Shown in pieces: positions 1 through 10,400 of a stretch of DNA of 60,023 bases. Position 1 is the stretch's first letter. Each line of letters starts with the position of its first letter. The DNA is from an uncultured Candidatus Poseidoniales archaeon (GTDB lineage Archaea > Thermoplasmatota > Poseidoniia > Poseidoniales > Thalassarchaeaceae). The stretch spans positions 1-60,023 of the forward strand of contig CABXDN010000007.1 in NCBI GenBank assembly GCA_902511005.1, given 5' to 3'. The position numbers and the translations under genes are program-made. The notes beneath the pieces were generated by a model. That model did no database searches and was not told where the DNA came from. It was given only the letters and a program-made list of their open reading frames with translations.

Positions 1-353
1 CAGATATGTTCCCATATGATCCTGATGAAACAATTGATTTTGATAATGATGGAGTGGGAGATAATTCTGATGTGTTCCCGAATAATCCTGAAGAATTTTT
101 AGATTCAGATGGCGATGGAGTGGGAGATAATTCTGATGCCTTCCCTTATGATTCAAATGAGACTTTAGATTCTGATGATGATGGGGTAGGAGATAATTCG
201 GATTTTTTCCCTACAGATCCTGAAAGGTGGCTTAAATCGGATACTCAAAATCCGTTGCCAATATTTTATCTATTGGGTTTAATTTTACTCCTTTTTTGGT
301 TTTCTTCTTATTCATCTTCTAGTCAGTCAATTGAAGATGATATTGAAGATTAA
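1..353 (+). CDS. C-terminal part of a thrombospondin-type-3 repeat surface protein (5' end outside window)
   Basis: The reading frame is already open at base 3, so only the end of the gene is present. It holds three near-identical acidic repeats, each with a D-x-D-x-D-G-V-G-D-N-S-D core followed by an FP and NP/DP turn; this is the calcium-binding thrombospondin type 3 pattern. After a short linker comes one hydrophobic segment (about 20 residues, rich in L, I and F), then a Ser-rich stretch and an acidic tail ending in EDDIED. The layout predicts an extracellular calcium-stiffened stalk anchored by a C-terminal membrane helix, as in the other large surface proteins of this window. The function of the missing N-terminal part cannot be told. 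Confidence 0.8.
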   Translation, partial: DMFPYDPDETIDFDNDGVGDNSDVFPNNPEEFLDSDGDGVGDNSDAFPYDSNETLDSDDDGVGDNSDFFPTDPERWLKSDTQNPLPIFYLLGLILLLFWFSSYSSSSQSIEDDIED

Positions 354-418
354 TTTACATTTTTTGTAGTGGTTTGAACCGTTGCGATTATGTGGGGTTT
401 GCTTCTCGGCGGCTTACC

Positions 419-496
419 GCTCGTGTGGTGTAGTTCGGTCCATCATGCCGCCCTTTCGAGGCGGCGACCCGGGTTCAAATCCCGGCACGAGCACCA
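419..496 (+). tRNA. tRNA-Glu (anticodon UUC)
   Basis: The acceptor strands GCTCGTG (419-425) and CACGAGC (486-492) pair perfectly. The anticodon stem CCGCC/GGCGG encloses loop CTTTCGA, which puts TTC at the anticodon. The T arm is CCGGG-TTCAAAT-CCCGG. The discriminator is A493 and CCA is encoded at 494-496. A T-run follows at about 505-510 and may terminate transcription. No intron. Confidence 0.97.
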
Positions 497-572
497 AAAG
501 TTCTATTTTTCGACTAATTTCACATTATTGCCGGCAAAAATGAAATAAACTATCCATCACTTTCGAGGCTTG

Positions 573-1643
573 ATGATGGCTCTATTAGAATCATATTTTG
601 ATGATTTAGGATCCTCAAGTATATTTGTTCAAATTCTTATCGGAATAGGGGCAAGTATAGTTGCAACTTTAATTTCGAGATTGATATTACGTGGACCAGT
701 ATTGAAGGTAATTTCTTCAAGTGATAACATATATGATGACCGAATTTTCAATCTAGCTACACCAATTCTTAATACAGGTGTATTCCTTATTGGAATTTGG
801 TTGACATTTCGTTTTGCATTTGAAGAGGGCTCTTTCGAAAGATCTGCTTTTGCTGGTGGATCAGCGGCTATATTGCTCATATTATTTGCTCAGTTTCTTA
901 CTTCGATAGTCGATGAGTTCATACCTCCATTATTTGAATCAATGGATGAAAACACATCTCTTGATTTATCAACACTAAAAACAATTACAGTTAGTGTTTC
1001 TAAACTCCTTGCTTGGCTGGCCGCAATTCTCATCGCTCTAGATCAAATGAATATCGACGTCACAGCAATTGTTGCATCTGCAACTATATTGACATTAGTG
1101 ATAGGACTTGCATTACAAGAAACAGCAGCAAATCTAGTTTCTGGGCTACTCATGTTGCTCGACAAACCTTTCTCAAAGGGTGATAAAGTGATAGTAATGG
1201 GGGTGAAAGGAAGAGTTGATGATGTCGGCCTCATGACTACTAAGATACGTACGGGTAACGAACGTTTAGTAGTGATACCAAATACAACACTTTCAGGTGA
1301 AATAGTTGAGAATTATGCATTAGGAGGTTCTCTGGGAGATAAAGACTCAATGAATCTTCGTTTCCGAATACGAACCTCTCTGGATGCAGATCCTAAAATT
1401 GTAAAATCTCTAATAAATAATATAATTAATGATTGCAGTTTTACTATTGATAGTCCAAAAACTGAGGTGCTGCTATACGATGTGACTGAAACTGCCCTAG
1501 TATTCAGACTCGATTGTTGGGTTGATGACTACAATAGTGAGAGGAAAGCTAAAGATTGGCTGCTTATAGAAATGTTAGATAGATTTAAGTCAAATAATAT
1601 CGGTATCCCATATCCTCATCTTACAGTTAAACAAGATAATTGA
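573..1643 (+). CDS. mscS: Small-conductance mechanosensitive channel (MscS family)
   Basis: This is a membrane channel that opens under membrane tension and releases solutes during hypo-osmotic shock. About four hydrophobic segments (near residues 18-40, 60-82, 94-115, 138-158) precede the pore-lining helix, about residues 165-195, which is rich in A, G and L and contains ALQETAANLVSGLLML. The MscS beta domain follows, with the typical DKPFSKGDKV entry, a VxxVGLMTTKIRT stretch and the VVIPN motif. The C-terminal alpha/beta part has the usual length. ATG codons lie at 573 and 576; a TTG just before them is less likely. It lies downstream of tRNA-Glu, with no sign of an operon. Confidence 0.9.
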   Translation: MMALLESYFDDLGSSSIFVQILIGIGASIVATLISRLILRGPVLKVISSSDNIYDDRIFNLATPILNTGVFLIGIWLTFRFAFEEGSFERSAFAGGSAAILLILFAQFLTSIVDEFIPPLFESMDENTSLDLSTLKTITVSVSKLLAWLAAILIALDQMNIDVTAIVASATILTLVIGLALQETAANLVSGLLMLLDKPFSKGDKVIVMGVKGRVDDVGLMTTKIRTGNERLVVIPNTTLSGEIVENYALGGSLGDKDSMNLRFRIRTSLDADPKIVKSLINNIINDCSFTIDSPKTEVLLYDVTETALVFRLDCWVDDYNSERKAKDWLLIEMLDRFKSNNIGIPYPHLTVKQDN

Positions 1644-1721
1644 TTCACTTATCAAAAAATGATTATATCCTATTAGAACTTAATCGTAAATCATTAAGTC
1701 AGAATCAGTTTTCGATAAAAT

Positions 1722-3479
1722 ATGTCTTTAGCCCCAACTGATTATGATTTCGGAAACGCCGCGAATTTTTCATTCGCAACTACGATAACTTGTGCCAATG
1801 ATGATGCCCGAAAGATGTTTGTTCGTGCTTATGGACATATGCTGAATTATAATCATGAAGAAGCTATTGCATGCTTCAGTAAATGTGCAGAACTCGATCC
1901 CGATTGTGCTATGGCATGGTGGGGAATTGCATATTGTGTTTCTTCAAATTACAACTGGGCCCCAGGACTAGGTTCAGGGCATGACCATATCCAAAAAGCA
2001 ATAACTCTCAAAGATGGTTGTTCTGAGTTAGAAAAAGACCTTATTGATGCGCTAGCAGAACGTCACTCTGCAGAAGCTCGTGATGCAGCAGATCCTTCAG
2101 TCCTTAACATGGGCAATAGCCCCGAATTAAACGTAGCATTCGCGCATGCTATGGCTCCTCTTTATGAGAAATATAGTGGTAACTTAGATATTACAGCAAT
2201 TTACGTAGAGGCTCTAATGAATCTAAAGGCTTGGCAATTATGGGATAAAAATACAGCAACAGGAGAAATCACTCCTGCGGATGATAATACCTTACTTCTG
2301 GTTGAAATTTTGGAGGATGCTTTTGATAGTGGTGACGAAGCAAAAGTCCATCCAGCACTTTGTCACCTATACTGCCACGCTCTAGAACTTTCACCATTCC
2401 CTGAGAGAGCTTTGCCAGCAGCTGATGTACTACGTACTCTAATGCCAGGGCTAGGGCACTTGGTTCACATGCCATCTCACATTGATGCTTGGGTAGGGCA
2501 ATGGAAAGAGGCAATGGAATGTAATATTGCAGCAGTTGAGGCAGACGATAGATATGTTGAAATTACAGGTAATGAGTCACAATTCTACAAGTTTTACAGG
2601 ATGCACAACCATCACTTTGTTGTATGGTGTGCAATGTTCGAAGGCCAATATGAAACAGCACTAAAGTATGCTCGTAAAGCAGTTAGCACACTACCTGCTG
2701 GAGATGCAGAATCCGGAGTTCAATTCATGTTAGCTGGAATCATACCAATGGGTGCAATCTTCCTTGAATCATATGTTACTATGCCATGGCATGTAATGAT
2801 TAGATTTGGTAAGTGGGATGAAATTCTCGACGAACCTCTTCATACAGATAAAGAGGTTTTTCCTGCAGCAATTGCAACACAGCACTATGCTAGAGGTGTA
2901 GCTTATGCCTCCAAGGGAATGGTGCCCGAAGCAGAGGCAGAACAAGTTTTGTTCAAGGAAGCATTACAGAACCCTGCTCTTGCAGGACGAGTACTGCATA
3001 ATAATTTGATGTATCAAGATCCAAATGACGGTCCATGCATCCTCTTGGTAAATGATGCTATACTTGATGGCGAGATAGAATATCGCAGACAGTATCTAGC
3101 CAAGGAAAGTGGAAATGATTCTAACTTTAATGAAGCGTTTGATCATCTACGTCGTGGCGTAGATCTCTCGTTGAATCTTGCATATAACGAACCTTGGGGA
3201 CAAATGCAGCCAGTACGTCACATTCTGGGAGCTCTTCTCCATGAACAAGGAGAGATCGAAGAAGCAGAAGCAGTTTATCGTGCAGACATCAAACTCTGGA
3301 AAGATAACATGTGGGGGTTATTGGGTCTCAAACTTTGTCTCGAAGCTCGTGGCGATGCACCTGAAGAGTTGGCTGAAGTTACTGCTTTGTTTAACGAACG
3401 CAGTTCCCGTGCTGATATTATGCCTGCAAAGACATGTTTCTGCGCACAGAACAGTATCGAGAAGACTTGCTGTGATTGA
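1722..3479 (+). CDS. Tetratricopeptide-repeat protein, 585 residues
   Basis: The N-terminal third has a clear TPR unit: residues about 28-70 read as a helix pair with the signature of Y/A-x-x-x-x-x-N-Y-x-x-E-A-I-A-C-F-x-x-C-x-x-L-D-P-D-C-A-M-A. More helical repeat pairs follow, including two Ala-rich EAEAVYR-like units near the C terminus. There is no signal peptide or membrane segment, so it is probably cytoplasmic. The protein ends in a Cys-rich tail (CFCAQ...TCCD), which could bind metal or form disulfides. TPR proteins are protein-interaction scaffolds; the partner is unknown. Its stop codon lies only 7 bases before a tRNA-Ala 3'-end repeat, so this gene marks the left edge of the accessory block. 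Confidence 0.7.
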   Translation: MSLAPTDYDFGNAANFSFATTITCANDDARKMFVRAYGHMLNYNHEEAIACFSKCAELDPDCAMAWWGIAYCVSSNYNWAPGLGSGHDHIQKAITLKDGCSELEKDLIDALAERHSAEARDAADPSVLNMGNSPELNVAFAHAMAPLYEKYSGNLDITAIYVEALMNLKAWQLWDKNTATGEITPADDNTLLLVEILEDAFDSGDEAKVHPALCHLYCHALELSPFPERALPAADVLRTLMPGLGHLVHMPSHIDAWVGQWKEAMECNIAAVEADDRYVEITGNESQFYKFYRMHNHHFVVWCAMFEGQYETALKYARKAVSTLPAGDAESGVQFMLAGIIPMGAIFLESYVTMPWHVMIRFGKWDEILDEPLHTDKEVFPAAIATQHYARGVAYASKGMVPEAEAEQVLFKEALQNPALAGRVLHNNLMYQDPNDGPCILLVNDAILDGEIEYRRQYLAKESGNDSNFNEAFDHLRRGVDLSLNLAYNEPWGQMQPVRHILGALLHEQGEIEEAEAVYRADIKLWKDNMWGLLGLKLCLEARGDAPEELAEVTALFNERSSRADIMPAKTCFCAQNSIEKTCCD

Positions 3480-3486
3480 TTCTAAA

Positions 3487-3514
3487 TGGTGGACGTTGGG
3501 AGATTTAAACCTCT
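3487..3514 (-). repeat. tRNA-Ala 3'-end copy A (attachment-site-like)
   Basis: Aligned without gaps, 23 of 28 bases match the tRNA-Ala region starting at 17567, covering CCA, discriminator, acceptor strand and T arm. All five differences are transitions, so this copy looks old. The D and anticodon arms are absent. Confidence 0.7.
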
Positions 3515-3520
3515 AAATAA

Positions 3521-5854
3521 TTGATTTTAAATCAAGAATTAAAAACAACATTTGAAAAAAACAAATTATTTGATTCGTTCGTGTTATCTGATTTTGCATT
3601 ACCTTCTCATCTATCAGAGAGATGTTTATTTCATCAAGGCCCTAAAGTCGAGAATCCAAAATTTGTTTTGCATTGGTTGAGGGGTGCAATAAGACTTGAC
3701 GAGTGCCCAACATTTGATGTTGCTCGCTTAATCTCTGATTCACTAAACCTACCTTTGTTAGTATACCAAGGTATAGACGAACGATATCCTCATGCTTCAT
3801 ACAGACATCATAGATTTTTGATGGAAGGTGCAGCAGATATTGCTAATCGGGCTGAAGAATTAGGGGTTGAGTTTCTTGTTCATATTTCTAGAAATAAACA
3901 TCGAGAACCTGTAGTCAGAGACCTATCTCTGCAATCGGCAATTGTTGTGACTGATTTGATAGATCTAAATCCTTGGAAAAAGTGGATTAAATCTTTAACT
4001 GAACATAATTCAGTAATAGAAGTTGATTCAAACTGTGTATTGCCTAGGACTTTCTTTGGGAAAAGTTTGGATAGACCTTTCAGATTCAAAAATGCCACGA
4101 AAAAGAAGTTTCGTCAGCGAGTGAGTTTGAATTGGCCAGAAATTAATACGAATATAATCCGTCTTCCTCCGAATTGGAAACCTCCATTTACACCGGTGGA
4201 TATTCGAAAAGAACTCTCGATAGATGGTGGTAGGGAAATTCTTTCATCTTGCGATATTGACCCTACTGTAGTTCCAGTAACAAATTTCCTAGGAGGTTAC
4301 AGAGCAGCTATTAGTCATTGGGAAAAGTGGCGCGAAAATGGTTTAACAAGTTACCACAAAACACGAAATAATGCTGCAAATAGATTTGGTGTTAGTGGGA
4401 TGTCTCCGTACATACATCATGGGATGATCGCTGTTACAAAAATTGCCAGAGAAGCTTCTGAAATAGGTGGCAAAGGTGCTGAAAAATTTCTTGATGAGTT
4501 ATTGATATTCAGAGAACATGCTCAACACCATTGTCATAAATTAATTGAACCGGAGAGCTGGAATAATTTACCAGAATGGGCTAAAATTTCATGGGATGAA
4601 AGAGTATTTGCCCATAATGAAAAGTCACCCTATTTATTAGAGTTTGGAGATTCTGGAGACATCCTATGGGATAGTTCGCAAATTGGACTTATTAGACATG
4701 GAGTGATGCATAATAATGTCAGAATGACTTGGGGAAAAGCATTCGCCAACTGGATAAAAGATCCAAAAAAAGCAATGAATACATCTTTGGTGTTTAATAA
4801 TAGATACGCTCTTGATGGTAGAGATCCTAACTCTATTGCAGGAGTAATGTGGTGTTTTGGACTATTCGATAGGCCTTTTTCACCATTTGATTTAGTTACG
4901 GGAAATGTCAGAAAAAGAACTACTGAGACGCATCAAAATAGAATTAATTTAGAACGATATAGAAATTGGACTGAAAAATCAACATTAGAAAACAAATTGA
5001 AAATTGGGATTGTTGGAGGAGGCATCTCAGGGAGTTTTGCTGCTATGTTACTGCAAAAACTAGGTCATGAAGTCACAATATGGGACAAAGGAAGAGGAGC
5101 CAGCGGGAGATTATCTTCAAAAAAAATAACAAATGATTATTCAATCCAAGTTGGTTCGAAGTCTCTTGACTCTCTACCGAAATGGCTCGAAAGATATACT
5201 GCAGAATGGATTCGATTGAATTTGGTCAAAATGGATAAAAACTCTTTGATTCCTATCGAACCTCTGAATGAAATAATTAAGCATTTGAATAAAAAAGTAG
5301 AAGTTAATTATGGATGTAAAGTGATTAATTTAGATGAAAAAGATGATTCTGTGGAAATTACTGTCAATAATGAAGATAGTTTAACGAAATATCATTATGA
5401 TAGAGTTATAGTTGCTTTACCTATTGAGCAAGCAATTGATGTTTGTGCCTCATTAGGATTAGAATTTTTTGGAGAGAGTGCCTCAACTTGGGTTGTTTGG
5501 GGTCCATCTGATAAAAATCATAACATTCCAGAAAATTGGGAATCATACTACCATTCCAGCGATTCAGGAATATTAGAAATCAGAATCAAAAATAATGATA
5601 TTTTTGATGGGGGCAAATTTGATTCACAAACAATTATACATTTTGTCACTAATAAATTGGGAGTTGACTCAACAAATTGGCAGTCTCATTATTGGAAATT
5701 TGCCAACTCTGTCGAAGGACCAGGTGAAATTATCCATACAAAGAGAGTATCGATCATTGGAGATGGTTTCGCTCGACCTCTAGGAACTGTTGGCGCAGCG
5801 ATTGAATCCTCTGGGAGAGTAGTATCAGAATTGCATCTTAAAAAATTGAATTGA
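3521..5854 (+). CDS. Photolyase-like protein fused to a renalase-like FAD oxidoreductase
   Basis: Residues about 40-470 resemble class II-type cyclobutane photolyases: an N-terminal VLHWLRGAIRLDECP segment, the helical FAD domain with TSYHKTRNNAANRFGVSGMSPYIHHG, the FLDELLIFREHA helix, and the C-terminal signature MHNNVRMTWGKAFANW with NRYALDGRDPNSIAGVMW. From residue about 493 a second FAD-binding fold starts with GIVGGGISGS, then KGRGASGRLSS, and ends with a GDGFARPLGTVGAAIESSG motif; this is the renalase/amine-oxidase pattern. It may repair UV-damaged DNA or be a light-linked flavoenzyme; fusion to an oxidoreductase is unusual. The start is a TTG seven bases after repeat A and is uncertain, because no ATG lies before the conserved part. 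It is followed at 61 bases by a membrane protein. Confidence 0.8.
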   Translation: MILNQELKTTFEKNKLFDSFVLSDFALPSHLSERCLFHQGPKVENPKFVLHWLRGAIRLDECPTFDVARLISDSLNLPLLVYQGIDERYPHASYRHHRFLMEGAADIANRAEELGVEFLVHISRNKHREPVVRDLSLQSAIVVTDLIDLNPWKKWIKSLTEHNSVIEVDSNCVLPRTFFGKSLDRPFRFKNATKKKFRQRVSLNWPEINTNIIRLPPNWKPPFTPVDIRKELSIDGGREILSSCDIDPTVVPVTNFLGGYRAAISHWEKWRENGLTSYHKTRNNAANRFGVSGMSPYIHHGMIAVTKIAREASEIGGKGAEKFLDELLIFREHAQHHCHKLIEPESWNNLPEWAKISWDERVFAHNEKSPYLLEFGDSGDILWDSSQIGLIRHGVMHNNVRMTWGKAFANWIKDPKKAMNTSLVFNNRYALDGRDPNSIAGVMWCFGLFDRPFSPFDLVTGNVRKRTTETHQNRINLERYRNWTEKSTLENKLKIGIVGGGISGSFAAMLLQKLGHEVTIWDKGRGASGRLSSKKITNDYSIQVGSKSLDSLPKWLERYTAEWIRLNLVKMDKNSLIPIEPLNEIIKHLNKKVEVNYGCKVINLDEKDDSVEITVNNEDSLTKYHYDRVIVALPIEQAIDVCASLGLEFFGESASTWVVWGPSDKNHNIPENWESYYHSSDSGILEIRIKNNDIFDGGKFDSQTIIHFVTNKLGVDSTNWQSHYWKFANSVEGPGEIIHTKRVSIIGDGFARPLGTVGAAIESSGRVVSELHLKKLN

Positions 5855-5915
5855 ATATTGTTCAAATTTTATTCCTGTTTTTGTATTTTTTACTCTAACT
5901 CACAATAAAAAGTGA

Positions 5916-6833
5916 ATGATTATGAAACCGCTCATGAAATTCTCAACGAGGGGGTATTATGAGCTCTTTTTGGGATATGATGCAGATGATAAAATTAGAA
6001 AGATGGCTATAATTCTGGCAATTATCGGATTTTTCGGTCATCTATTGCTATGGGTTTTAATTCAGAATAATTCATTGAACCTTTCTGAAGAAAATATGGG
6101 GATGTTTAATTCTCCTTTATCCTCATTGTATACTCCATTTTCGATCTTATTGGCTTATGAAGTGTACCAATTAATACGAACCATTCCAGAATCATTTTCT
6201 TCTTCTGTCGGAAAACAATATGAAATTGCCACTCTTCTTGTTGTTAGAGATATTCTGAAAAGACTTTCAGATATTGAATTCGAAGAGGGATGGAGTATAG
6301 ATGCTGATTTGGGATTTCTAATTGTAGAGTGTTTTACTTTCTTAGTACTTTTCTACACCTCTTTGGTATATCACAAGATTAGTAAACAAATAAAAAATGA
6401 TAATATTCATTCTGAAAAACTATCCTCATTTATTTATTCAAAGCAAATAATTGCACTATTGATGTTGGTAGTTTTCTTAACAGTTACATTTACATCAATG
6501 TCGGGATGGATTGAGTCTGTATTAGAAGGCAAAGGAGGAGTTAATAGAGAGATATTCTTTTTGGATTTCTTTACATTTTTGATTCTTGCAGATATATTGA
6601 TTCTTTTAATCTCATACTGGTTTTATACTGATTTTGGCAATCTAGCAAGGAATACTGGCTTTGTTTTATCTACTGTTATTATACGAGTTGCTATCTCCTC
6701 TCCAGGTATTTCTGCAATGATTCTTTTCGCTTTGAGTGGAATTATCGGGGTTGCAATTATTAGATTATCTATCGATAATGTCTCTAATTTCTCAAGACGG
6801 CGGCACTCATTGACAAGATTGGTAGATCTCTAA
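5916..6833 (+). CDS. Multi-pass membrane protein of unknown function
   Basis: I do not recognise this 305-residue protein. It has about six hydrophobic segments, roughly residues 28-50, 65-82, 128-148, 174-196, 213-240 and 248-290, with a short charged loop around 150-170 (KQIKNDNIHSEK). No catalytic motif stands out. It follows the photolyase-renalase gene on the same strand after 61 bases and ends exactly at repeat B (the stop TAA abuts the repeat), so the two genes form one repeat-bounded unit. It might host or serve the flavoprotein, but this is only positional inference. ATG codons at 5916 and 5922 are both possible starts. Confidence 0.6.
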   Translation: MIMKPLMKFSTRGYYELFLGYDADDKIRKMAIILAIIGFFGHLLLWVLIQNNSLNLSEENMGMFNSPLSSLYTPFSILLAYEVYQLIRTIPESFSSSVGKQYEIATLLVVRDILKRLSDIEFEEGWSIDADLGFLIVECFTFLVLFYTSLVYHKISKQIKNDNIHSEKLSSFIYSKQIIALLMLVVFLTVTFTSMSGWIESVLEGKGGVNREIFFLDFFTFLILADILILLISYWFYTDFGNLARNTGFVLSTVIIRVAISSPGISAMILFALSGIIGVAIIRLSIDNVSNFSRRRHSLTRLVDL

Positions 6834-6834
6834 A

Positions 6835-6849
6835 TGGTGGACACTGGGG
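6835..6849 (-). repeat. tRNA-Ala 3'-end copy B (attachment-site-like)
   Basis: 14 of 15 bases match the tRNA-Ala 3' end (CCA, discriminator, acceptor strand, first T-arm bases). The upstream context CTAAATGGTGGAC is shared with copies A and D. The match fades in the T arm. It sits between the stop of the membrane protein and the end of the minus-strand operon. Confidence 0.65.
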
Positions 6850-6879
6850 CGTTCGGAAGAAACTTTAAACTAATGTTAT

Positions 6880-7440
6880 TTACTCAGGAATACCACGATG
6901 TCTTTTCGTGTATAATGGTAATAATTGTTTAAGTTTCAAACGAATTTGTCCAATATTTTCACAGGGAAATACAATATCCTCTACGGAATCATCTATTTTC
7001 CTATTCCGTGAATCTATTGATTCTCCAGCAAGATTAGAGCCCCAACCATCAACTAATGTCGCTATAATTGGTCTCCTAAATTGCCACGCATAAGCGATTT
7101 CACTTAATGTTCCGGCCCCTCCACCGACTGCAATAATAGCATCAGAATTAGAAACTAAGGCATTTCTATAGGCATCTAGGCCCGTAGGGATAATGATGTC
7201 TGAATACTCCATTGCTGGTTTAGGATCAAATCCTGGGAGGATAGATATAGTATCTGAATCAGTGCTATTTTCTGCTGATTTTGCTCCTTTATGTGCTGCC
7301 TTAGGAAGAACTCCTAATCCCCCTGTGACAATTCTATATCCTTCTTCTATGATCATTTTTGCAATATCTTCAACCATTTTTTCTCCATCTGAATCGATGT
7401 CTCTTCCACCAATAATTGCAATTTGAAACTTGTAAACCAT
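6880..7440 (-). CDS. LOG-like / TIGR00725 Rossmann-fold nucleotide-binding protein
   Basis: The protein starts with a beta strand and IIGGRDID loop, then GYRIVTGGLGVLPKAAHKGA, and carries the diagnostic GGGAGTLSEIAYAW motif (about residues 102-115), the family's PGGxGTxxE-type phosphate-binding turn. Families with this fold include LOG cytokinin-type nucleoside 5'-monophosphate phosphoribohydrolases and molybdenum-cofactor carrier-like proteins. The motif here is closer to the TIGR00725 group, whose role is not settled. It is the last gene of a minus-strand operon and starts 36 bases after the multidomain glycosyltransferase gene. Its length (186) is normal for the family. Nucleotide binding is likely; the reaction is unknown. 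Confidence 0.75.
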   Translation of the reverse strand: MVYKFQIAIIGGRDIDSDGEKMVEDIAKMIIEEGYRIVTGGLGVLPKAAHKGAKSAENSTDSDTISILPGFDPKPAMEYSDIIIPTGLDAYRNALVSNSDAIIAVGGGAGTLSEIAYAWQFRRPIIATLVDGWGSNLAGESIDSRNRKIDDSVEDIVFPCENIGQIRLKLKQLLPLYTKRHRGIPE

Positions 7441-7476
7441 TTTATCTCCTCCATTCTCTCGTTTTTATTCTGTGTG

Positions 7477-10400
7477 TTAATCTTTCTTATTTTCAACTTT
7501 TATGAATTCAATACATAAGTACTCTGATGTATGTGTACAATCATCAATATTCATCCCAGGTGAATTAAATGTTTGATTGATTTTAAGGCCAACAGAATTA
7601 GCCATTTCTCTAATTTTTTCTAGCGTTCTAGTATGCTCAAGACGTTCTCTTCCTGTGGATCTAACAATTTTTGTGTATGTGACTTTCCCCTGATTTAGAG
7701 ATATTAGTGGCCTTTCTATTGTTGAACTACATCTGACATTAACGCTATCTGGGTGACAGACAGTAACCAATGCTTTGCCATTGGATTCTAATGATTTAGA
7801 AATTATATTGAGTACTTCTTTTGATTCATCATCGCTTTCAATTTCACATAAGACTAAGTTAGATATAACAACTGAATATCTATTCGATTCTATGTCTTTT
7901 GGGCCATCTACCCAATTAATATTAGGATTAGCTGTCACCTTTTTCTTATATTCAATAATTGGGTCATAAGCATCAATTTCAAACCCTAATTCTGCAACAC
8001 TTCTTGTTAATCTACCGCTACCACAACCCCAGTCAAGTATTTTTCCGGAATTTTTACCAACTATTGATACAAACCAAGGATCATGTAAATCAGATTTATC
8101 CTTAATATCTATTGCTTCTCTAAATTCTTCTATACCTCTCAATTCAAGAAAACTCTCTGGGTCTGAATTTCTTACCGATTTAGTCAATAATTCTTTGAGA
8201 TTTGTTTTGTCCCAATGTCTCCAACAAAGATATGCTTTCCTTACCATACTTCCCCAATCATTTTCATTGAAAGGTTTGAGATCATCACCTACATCGATTA
8301 TTGTTAACTTATTTTCGTGATTAAGTATAAGATTTAGTGGTTTCAAATCCCAATAAACAAACATATTTTCTCTAGATTCTCGAAGTAAATCTAACCATGG
8401 TCTTGCGTTTGTCTGAAATTCTGGATGTACTCCTTCCACCCAATCATAAGAAACGATATATGGTTCAATATTCAAAATTTCAAAATTATTGGGTAAACAA
8501 TTTATGTTTCCATAATCTATCTCTGTAATATAATCAAAATAATTATTTGCTAATGAAATATCATTGTGATAGACTTTAATTGCTTTCTCATTTTGCTTGA
8601 ATACTACCCCCTCTGATCCATCACCTTTCAGATTAAAATTTTCTATATTTGTATATTCTTTTAAATTTCTCCTGGCTTCAATAATCCTATATCTTGGCCG
8701 AATCTTTGGTTGTAATGAGCGAAAATCTATCATGTTTGATGGCAGTTCATCTAAAAAATTCTGAATATCATTCCTGAGGTCATATTCGTAATTAGAATAA
8801 TATAAATTCTCAAGAATCTCTGCCACAGATGTTTTTGAATCAAGATAATTCTCTAAAGTCATTACACGGTACAGACTCGAAATCAGTCTAGCCTCTCTTT
8901 GTCTAGATTTTTCTACTATTTTATGACTTATGTCTTCACTCCAACCTCCTCTAAGCCATGTTTCCCTATTTTCATACATGCAGCCCGTAGGGAATTTTAA
9001 AGATAATTCTTTTAGCATCATACTGCCTATTATATCTCCTCTAATATTCTCCAAATTATGTTTTATTTTCTTTATGGATTCTCTTTCTTGCGGTATGGCA
9101 AAGGGAATCCATTTCACTTTTCTTTTTTCTTTACCTCTAGTACTACTTGCAATACGCTGTGAAAAAAATGACCATAGAGAATCCCCTCTTCTAGTCTGAA
9201 TATTTCCAAATAAAGGTGCAACATTAGACCAATCTGCTAGTGCGCTTGGATCCAAGATTATTGTATTGCCACCTCTAACTATCAAATCCATATCTTCCTT
9301 ATTTGTCCAATCAGAATGCACTGGTCTTGACAAACATTTACCTGCTCTGATTAGGTCTAAAGAAGTTTTATTATTTCCTTTAATAGAAAATACTCCCCAA
9401 GGGAATTCGAGGTGATCAAATCTTTTTTCAGAAAGGTCGTGATGTATTTCTTGAAGATTATATGAGCTCCATTTTTTATGATTGATATTTGATTTTTCAG
9501 CCATATTCTTGTAGTGTAAATCTAGTAATTGAGTTCTTAGTGTGAAAATTTCATTTATCGGAGGATCTCCTATGACATGGCCTACTCCTACATCAATTTT
9601 TGATTCCTCCATTAAAGAAATAGTTTCAATTAATGAATCTACTCCAATATTTTTCGAGTATTTATTTTGACATCTGTCAATCCTCATATCTTCATCCAAA
9701 ATCCAAATCAAAGGTCTTTCATCATTCTCTATATTTTCAACTATTCTTCGATGTAAGACACATCTCCCCCACGAAACCCCAGATCTTTGCTTAACATCTC
9801 TAAACCATGGCCCTAACAATCCCTTTTTTCCAAGTTCAAATCCAGAAACTTCATCATAAATAATACATTCAAATTTATCCTCTTCTAATTCTTCCAGTAG
9901 AGGAGTAATTTCCTCTACCTGAATTTTATGGAGACATGTTATTAGTCTTATTTTCGACGGCCATGCTGAAAATATCTTTCTTAATGAATTAGTAAATTGT
10001 TTTGATAATTTCATATTACTGAAGGTGACCCCTATAGTCAAATTATAATCCTGAATCTTCTTTCTAGGAGTGATTGTTGATTCGCTTCCAATTGATATTT
10101 CTTCTTTCATATTTCCCGGTGTTATACCAAATCTTTCTTCTGATATTTTTAGAAAATTAATCCAATCGTTTTTGTTCATGCGGAACTGATGTTTCAGTCC
10201 AAATCTTGTGAGACCATCTTTTTTTCTCTGAGACTTTGGATCAGAAATTCTACCCTCACTCCTTGCGTCGTGATGTACAAGATGTTCATTCAATTTCTTC
10301 CAACTATGATTTTTATTTTCGAATAGACGTATATTGAAATCTCTATCGGTACATGAAAGTAGAGATTCATCAAATCCTCCAGATTTCAGAAAAGAATCCA

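Noticed and set aside
1-230. Tandem DNA repeat or CRISPR-like array
   Set aside because: The repeats encode thrombospondin type 3 units in one open frame; there are no spacers of constant length.
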